Shown here one piece after another: positions 57,489-64,000 of a stretch of 64,000 nucleotides of DNA. The translations under genes were made by a program, and so were the position numbers. The stretch is from Benincasa hispida. Its lineage: Eukaryota; Streptophyta; Magnoliopsida; Cucurbitales; Cucurbitaceae. The stretch is from positions 55,345,544-55,409,543 of the forward strand of contig NC_052351.1 in NCBI RefSeq assembly GCF_009727055.1, written 5' to 3'. The notes below the pieces were generated by a model. That model saw nothing but the letters and a program-made list of their open reading frames with translations, searched no databases and was not told the DNA's origin. Within the stretch, counting starts at the first letter, position 1. Every line of letters begins with the position of its first letter.

Positions 57489-59120
57489 TCAATCAGAGGA
57501 TTTTGGTACCCATTTCTTGGGTCCTTCATTATTAGTGAGTAAAGATTTTGGAACCCATTTCAAATTAGTTCCAAAACTACTAGCATTCATTTTTGGCAAA
57601 TAACAAGTATGATATTTATGACCAATTTTTCCACCAGAGTAACATACAACAGTAGGTAAGAATTTCTTCTTAACTAATTCATTTTTTACAATTTTTTTTC
57701 TCAAAGAAAATTTTCCTTGAAACATTTTTTAATTTAAAACAATTTGGTCTAATATGACCTTTAACTCCACAAAAATGACATATAAGAACAAATTTTGATT
57801 TCACATGCATATCCCTAAAATTACCATGATTGTGCACACTTTGAATCTTCATGAATATGTTTAAGTTTTTCATGCTTTGGCACAAAATTAGATACATTAG
57901 GCAAAGCATATTGAGACATATAAGGGGTGTCTTTAACGAAAGAAGTGCTTTTAGAAGTAGATGAACAAATTTTATTCATATAGCCTAATCCCTTTTCTTT
58001 ATTAGAAGATTTACCTTTATTTAATTTTTGTACGCCAATAGTTAATTTCTTAAGAGACTCTTTTGCAAATTCAAGCTCTTTAGTAGCAAGCAATTCTTTT
58101 TCTTTAAACACATGCAAAAGATCATTTTTCTCATTATTGTCACATTCAAGAAACTTAACTTTATCAACAAGAGAAAATTTATCTTTTTTTAAAGATGTAT
58201 TGCTATTTTCTAAAATAAGAATTTTATCTTTCAAGCTAACAATTTCATCTTTCAACTCTAACGAACAAGCTCACCTAATGGTTTAGAAAAAAAAAAAAAA
58301 CAAGAAAAAAAATTCTCATATCGAATTCTAATTTTCTCATTTTCATCTCTCAAATCACTCAATTCAATTTTCAAGTCACATGATAAAGATTTGATCTCAT
58401 CATTCTCATTTTCAAGAAAAATAATTTTGTCATTCAATGCATTTTTCTCATTACAACAATCAACTTTATTATGCAACAACACATTAGTAACTCTATTTTT
58501 CAAACAATCATTTTCATCTATCAAAGATTTATTTTCAATAGACAATTCCTTAAACTTCTTTGATAATTTAATATATTTAGAGCTAAGCTTTTCTAAATCA
58601 CGTTACATATCTTCAAACACATCATATAATTCATCATAAGAAAGAGATTTATGAATTACCTCATTTTCATCATTCTCATTGTCGGAATCTTTGTTCAAAT
58701 GGACCATTAAACACAATGAGGAACCATCACATTTTTTCCTGATCCCGTCATAGAAAATTCCTTGAATTTGAGAGTTATAATTCTCATTCACATCAAATAA
58801 ATTATTAGTAGTACAAGAAGAATTTTGTACACTATAATATTATCAAGGAAGTTCCCAAATGTCATTTGCATAATCAAAATGTAGAATTGTTTCATATATT
58901 TGTCTATCTAATGCACAATATATATGATATTTATTGCTTTAGTATTATAAGTAAGAAACTCATTATTCAATTCCAAATTTTTGAAATCATGTTCACAAAC
59001 ATATAAAATATTAAAATCTATAGCAAGCATACAAGTTTTCATTTTATTTCTCCAAGCATCATACTTACTAACATTTAAGAAGGGAGGTCTATCAACATAA
59101 CAATTTTCTATAGTTGCCAT
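57489..59120 (-). pseudogene. SIRE-like Copia gag, broken
   Basis: On the - strand the ATG at 59120 opens MATIENCYVDRPPFLNVSKY, the usual gag N-terminus. Much of the capsid part is missing or shifted between 58908 and 58791. Then come SSLCLMVHLNKDSDNE, a long Lys/Glu/Leu/Asn-rich coiled coil (58600-58000, with a stop near 58258), the zinc knuckle CHFCGVKGHIRPNC (57780 region) and a second, damaged one (CYSGGKIGHKYHTC, one Cys lost). It ends in repeated KWVPKS. Frames shift at about 58258 and 57830-57900. Confidence 0.8.
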
Positions 59121-59228
59121 AGTTCTAGAAATTAAGCTTTTAAATAAATTTTTTTTCCAAAAATTAATAAGATACTTTATAGATCAAAATAATATTTGAA
59201 AAATAATTTACGTAGAAGAGTTACTTTC

Positions 59229-59241
59229 TCTGATACCAATT
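59229..59241 (-). promoter_or_regulatory. primer-binding site of the SIRE-like element
   Basis: On the - strand ATTGGTATCAGAG directly follows the LTR end CTCCTACA. It is complementary to the 3' end of initiator Met tRNA in the usual plant form (TGGTATCAGAG). Confidence 0.75.
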
Positions 59242-59308
59242 GTAGGAGTGAGAAACTCAAATAATGGGTATCAATCTAAAATAATTTACGAAATTTTTTA
59301 TCACAAAT

Positions 59309-59652
59309 TGTTGGAGAGGTACCGACACGCAGCGAAAGACATCAAGATCTATAAGTACGCGAATTGATTAATTTTGGCATAAAAGAAACAAGCTTAAACA
59401 AAATTTAATGGGTTTCAAGAACATACATTTGAAGAACCTTTGAAATCTCTATTTCCAGCTGCAAATTCCTCCAAATCCTTGTGTAGACCACCTCAAGATC
59501 TTTCCAACTATTCTCTTGGTGCTCGAGATTGAGTTGTGTGACTCAAGATAAGTTGGAATCAAAGGAAATTTGGAGAAAACTCGTTGCAACAATCCAAAAT
59601 GAAGAACATCTTCTTCATCCGATTTTTTGAGAAAAAATTCATTTGGTTCATC
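59309..59652 (-). mobile_element. truncated long Copia-type LTR (last 344 bp), host of the next LTR
   Basis: On the + strand it starts TGTTGGAGAGGTACCGACAC. It parallels the end of the right-hand LTR (59653-59828 plus 61795 on): AATTTTGG(C/T)ATAA, ATGGGTTTCAAGA, TTCCAGCTGC, GTAGACCAC(C/T)TCAAGATC, TGGTGCTCGAGATTGAGT. It stops exactly where the next LTR begins (59653), so that element appears to have landed inside it; the remainder should lie beyond the right edge. Confidence 0.65.
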
Positions 59653-62600
59653 TGTAGGAATGTATCAATAGCGACAGAAATACAAGGATCATCTAAGCAC
59701 TCAAATTTACTAATTTTGGTATAATATAAAGCATAAAAATGGGTTTCAAGACATACCCCTTGTACAACTTCTTCAAAGCTCATTCTCCAGCTGCTATCTT
59801 CTCCATATCTTGTTGTAGACCACTTCAATGTTGGATTTTATGTCCTAAAACTCGTAGTTTGTAAATTAATAAACATATTTTGTTTTGTTTTTCGATAAAA
59901 TTGTTATTGAAATTGTAATCTCGAATCCAATAAACTAAGGTCCTGAGGCTATTTAATGTAGTTTGAACTTTATGTAGTGACATAAATGTGGATCGAGTTC
60001 AAATATATAGCCAAAATGGTTTATAGTATAGGGATAAGATTGGGCGCCTTGTTCTGGGGACACTATGGATGTAGCACACTTTGTAGTTAGTACAAACGAT
60101 GTGATCCTCAATCGTTCATATAGAGATATGTGAGTGGGGGCATCCTATACAATGAGTTTGCATAAGACTGAACCATGAAATAGTAACTTTTTACGTTCTA
60201 AATGTCGTTTTATGTATAAAACTGACTATTTCGTTAATTGATGACCTAGGTAACTTAATCTTAATCCTGAGCTAACTATGAACTCCTGTTCACTCGGAAT
60301 TATCCTTAGATCTGCATAGATGAGGGCAACTCATTATCGTTGGCCCAATAAGCCTCCCATTTCAGGGGTAAGATCATGTGGATAGCTGGGAACATAGGGT
60401 GCAAGACGGAATTCACTCCTACCCGTTATAGGGATAGTAGATAGGTTGTTCCCTTTAGTACTGAATCCAGGTCTTGAACAAGGGGTCCCACCCTCTCCTT
60501 GGCCCGAGAGGGGTTCGGTTTATAGGTTGGACCTTAAACCAATTGTTCATTAGAGGATCAGTGGAACTTAAGGAACAAGATGTAGTCTTGGGGGTAAAAC
60601 GGTTTTTACGACCCAACCGAGATTACGAAAAACCTGTGAAGGATTAGCTTACTAATCACGGTTATATCAAATGGACACAAATATATCTATAGTGAGGGGA
60701 GTGCAACTATGGGACTATAGCGGAATGACTTGTTAGTTAACGAATGTTGATTAGCTCCATTTAAAAGAGTTTTAGCTAGCTAATCTCGAATCATTGGAGC
60801 CCATGATCCATAGGTTCATTAGGTTCCCCTACTAGCTCATATGGAATAAACTTAGAACAGTATGATAGAATAATTCGAATTGTCCAAATTAGGTGAAAAG
60901 AGAGAAACCGATAAGTATATGTGATATAGTGATCGATTTTTCAGTTTAGAGATACAACTTTAATATTTAAGTGTGATTTAAATATCAAGAATATGAATAC
61001 GTTCATATTCGGAAGCTCGAAAATAATGGAAATGGTCAAAGATGTAAAAAGTCAAAGAGTTGACTTTTGACTTTGAAAAGTCAAACTTTGATCGACCTTA
61101 TATTCAAATGTGATTTGAATTTTGAGAAAATAAATGCGGATTCATGCTCGGGAGGTCAAAATTAGTCAACATGAAAAAAATCATAAAAGTCAAAATGTTG
61201 ACTTTTAGGTAAAAGTTTGACTTTGACAAAATGACTATTTTGCCCTTTGATTAAAGTTAGTGGAAAAATCCAAACTTTTGTTGGATAATTCCACTAACAA
61301 GATAGTGGGCTAGGTTTGGCTTATAGTGGAGACATTAAGCCCACTTAGATAGTGGATTCTAGGTGTTGGGTTTTTATGAATTTGTTATATGCAATTTTGC
61401 GTGACCCTTTTCTATTAATATGAGCTTTTCAATTTGGATTAAAAACTTTTGCCACTTTTGCCAAAATAGTTTTCAAAACTGGGCTGAGAAATAAAAATCC
61501 AAACCCAACCCAAAATCTTTCTTCTAATTCCATCTCTTTCTCTCTCTCGGGTTCTTCATCCATCGGGTCCCACAACCCGGTTCTGAGTCCAGAGGATAGT
61601 AGGTCAGCTCTAGTGGTGGTCCGTTCATGTTTGGGTGGAGATGAAAAAGTTTCGGGAGCTTTAGAGGTAATTTCTTTAAAAAAAAAACCTGATTAATTAA
61701 GTAGGGTTGCATGCTAATTTCCTTTTAATTAAAAGCAATTAGAGTGTAATTAGATCCTTATTCCGCTGTAAATGTCTCGTGTTCCATCATTCAAGATCTT
61801 CCTCATTATTCTTTTGGTGCTTTAGATTGAGTCGTGGGACTCAAAACAAGCTTGAATCAAGGGATGAAGGAGAAAAGAGAAAAGCTCACTACTGCAGCAA
61901 GGTTTAAGAACCTTTCTTCAAACCAGTTTTTCTCTCAAAACTCCTTTCATTGCATGCCCGATTTTCACTCTAATCTCTTCATTATATTGCAGATCAACAT
62001 GCAAAGAGAAGAGCTGCATGAGTTGCAGCTCATGCTTGGAGAAGACAAAGGCAAAACAATACTTTATATGTGAGCTGGTTCAAAGATGGATAATGGAAAA
62101 ATCTATTTTTCCATTTTGTGTTTTTGTTTTCTTTTCCTTTTTCAATTTTATCTCAAAATAAAAAATTTGATTTAAAAAATCTATTTTGATTTTAAAAAAT
62201 AAATTTAATTAATTTCATAAATTAATTATTAAATAAAACTTAATTAATTTAATATCAAATATTAAATTAATTATTAAATAAAATTAATTAAAAATTTTAA
62301 TATCAAATATTAAATTAATTTTAACATATATCCATTTTATATATTTAAATCATATTTAAATATATAAATTCTATATTCCGTTTAATTCTAAAATTAAACA
62401 TATAATTTATATCTCATATAATTACTAATTCCTTAATTCTAATTTGAATATTTCAAATTAACTTCATCACGCTATTCTATAGCTAGTCCGTTACGAGCTA
62501 GTAGGGGACCTTGCGACCTACAGATCATGGCTCCAACGATCCGAGATTAATTGGCTAAACTCATTAAACCAAATTAATCCCATTCGATAACTAATGGGTC

Positions 62601-63656
62601 ACTTCCACTAAAGCCCATAATTGCACTCCCTCACTGTAGATATATTATGTCCACATGAATTTAACCATAATCAGCAAGTCGACCATCACAGGTTGTACGT
62701 AATAACAGCTAGGTCAAATATCTGTTTTACCCCCGAATTACGTCTTATTCCTCAAGTCCCTACTGATCCTTAATGAACAATGGTTTGTATCCAATCACCA
62801 AACCAAACTCTCTCAGCCTGTGGAGACTGAGGGCCCCTTGCTCAAGACTTGGATTTAGTACTTTGAGAGAACAACCTTTCTCCTATCCCTAAATCGGGTA
62901 GGTATGAACTCTGTCTTGCACCCTATTCCCCACCTATCTATCCGGTTTTAACTCTGAAATGGGAGTCTTATGAGCCGTACTGTTGAGCCAACCCTCAACT
63001 ATGCAAATCTAAGGGCAATCCCGATAAGAACAGGAGTTCATAGTTAGCTCAGATTAAGATCGAGTTACCTAGGTCATCTAGGTGAAATAGTCAGTCTTAA
63101 ACAGTAAACAACGTTATAAACTAAGAGTGACTTATTTCTTGGTCTTGATCTTATGCAAACTCATTGCATAGGATGCCCCCACTCCTCATGTCATAACATG
63201 TACGAATTAGGATCACATCGCATGTAGCACTTTACAATTCTCTGTAACAACTACAGAGTAGGTCGCATCCAATGGTATTACCAGAATAAGGTACCCAACC
63301 TCATTCATGTACCATAGATCATTTTGACTATTTGCTCGAACCCGATCCACTCTTATGTCTCCACATAAAGTTTAAGTACTCGTACAATAGTCATGGGACT
63401 TAGTTTATTAGATTTAGACTTCCATACAATTTATGAGATCAATAACAAGTATATTGATAATAGAAAATGTTTATCATTTTACGAACTGCGAGTTTTTAGG
63501 ACATAAACTAGAGCATGGGGAGAATAAAATGTACAAATTTACAAAATGTACAAATGTACATAAACTAGGACATAAACAAATATATACAATGTTTAGTTTA
63601 CATGGAGAGAATAAAATGTATAAATACAATAAACTAGGGCATCACAATACCCATCA
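59653..63656 (-). repeat. 3' LTR of a right-edge Copia element, split by a solo LTR
   Basis: The two parts are 59653-59828 and 61795-63656, about 2.04 kb in total. On the - strand it starts TGATGGGTATTGTGATGCCC right after the purine tract and ends ATTGATACATTCCTACA. Its pieces rejoin across the insertion (GTAGACCACTTCAA then GATCTTCCTCATTATTC). It belongs to the same broad family as 124-2169 and 36338-38474. The frame 61834-62073 is within the LTR. Confidence 0.8.
59829..61789 (+). mobile_element. solo LTR, Copia-type long LTR (1.96 kb), inserted in another LTR
   Basis: Starts TGTTGGATTTTATGTCC and ends GTTCCATCA, with perfect 5-bp direct repeats TTCAA at 59824-59828 and 61790-61794. No coding region. 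Opposite in orientation to the LTR it entered and recognisably related to it (CTATGAACTCCTGTTC, GGCCCGAGAGG, GGACACAAATATATC). Confidence 0.92.
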
Positions 63657-63668
63657 ATTCTCCCACTT
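63657..63668 (-). promoter_or_regulatory. polypurine tract of the right-edge Copia element
   Basis: On the - strand CAAGTGGGAGAAT immediately precedes the LTR start, the usual AGTGGGAGAT-type tract of plant Copia elements. Confidence 0.7.
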
Positions 63669-64000
63669 GCCCTAGTGATACAAAACTGGTAGACCTAGTC
63701 CTACTAGGTGACCCTCGAACACTTTAGCTGAGAGGGCCTTCGTAAATGGATCAACTAAGTGTTCTTGGGAAGAAATCTAAGTGACAATGATGTCTCCTCT
63801 GTGTACATTCTCCCTGATGAGATGGTACTTCCGTTCGATATGGCTTCATGTTCCTTTGAATTTGCAACTGCTCCACTGTTGTCACAATAGAGAGTGACAG
63901 GTAGGTGCTTGTTAGGAACTACTTCCAGATCTGTCGGAAACTTTCTAAGCCATACTGCTTCTTTTGCTGCTTTGCTTGCAGCTACATACTCAGCTTCCAT
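63669..64000 (-). pseudogene. Copia RNase H end, right-edge element (partial)
   Basis: Read leftward from 64000: MEAEYVAASKAAKEAVWLRK, then LPVTLYCDNSGAVANSKE, the C-terminal RNase H of a Copia polyprotein. A frameshift follows after NSKE; the tail (AKVFEGHLVGLGLPVLY in another frame) reaches a stop just before the polypurine tract. The element's pol and 5' LTR would lie beyond 64000. Confidence 0.85.

Larger units (their letters stand above)
54799..59308 (-). mobile_element. SIRE-like Copia derivative with gag but no pol
   Basis: On the - strand: end of the 5' LTR (59308-59242), primer-binding site (59241-59229), gag (59120-57489), a non-coding region with several purine-tract repeats (57480-56055), and 3' LTR (56054-54799). 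The internal region is only about 3.2 kb and no protease, integrase or RT is readable. It is probably a deletion derivative or a naturally non-autonomous element. Its 5' LTR is split by the LTRs starting at 59309. Confidence 0.7.

Noticed and set aside
1..64000. tRNA, rRNA or snoRNA genes
   Set aside because: I looked for T-loop-like GGTTCRANTCC words and acceptor pairing; the few partial matches (for example near 55086) lack a cloverleaf.

Overview
This is a stretch of AT-rich plant nuclear DNA. GT/AG introns, TATA boxes, Copia and Gypsy LTR retrotransposons, a Mutator-like transposase and many MITE-like repeats all point to a flowering plant. The repeat families resemble those I associate with Cucurbitaceae, but that assignment rests on memory, not on a search. 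No bacterial, organellar, CRISPR or operon-like structure is present. Most open reading frames longer than 60 codons are either transposon remnants or chance frames.

Two convincing host genes can be rebuilt exon by exon. On the + strand, 6607-9234 encodes a 293-residue penta-EF-hand protein of the CML49/CML50 type in five exons. On the - strand, 28290-18234 encodes a 274-residue secreted alpha-carbonic anhydrase in seven short exons spread over 10 kb; its introns are full of MITEs. A third, weaker candidate on the - strand (52746-52231) would encode a 45-residue secreted peptide in two exons.

The rest is mostly layered transposons. 1-3110 is a decayed Mutator-like transposase (- strand) split by a 2.05-kb solo LTR. 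23999-32310 holds several MITEs, including one hit twice by related hAT-like elements with 8-bp target duplications. 32941-50911 is an 18-kb Copia element swollen by insertions: a Gypsy (Tat/Athila-like) block of about 8 kb that itself contains a 2.1-kb solo LTR with perfect GTGTT duplications, a truncated long LTR, and a 2.3-kb chromovirus-like solo LTR with perfect GTTTA duplications. 54799-59308 is a SIRE-like Copia derivative (- strand) with gag but no pol. From 59309 to the right edge, LTRs are stacked within one another, and the last is the 3' LTR of a Copia element whose RNase H end runs off the window.

The host genes do not form a pathway together; they are neighbours in a transposon-rich region. 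The most useful results are the reconstructed carbonic anhydrase, the relative ages fixed by nesting and target duplications, the motif arrays inside LTRs, and a probable false assembly gap at 50828-50850. I did not find a convincing new biological system.
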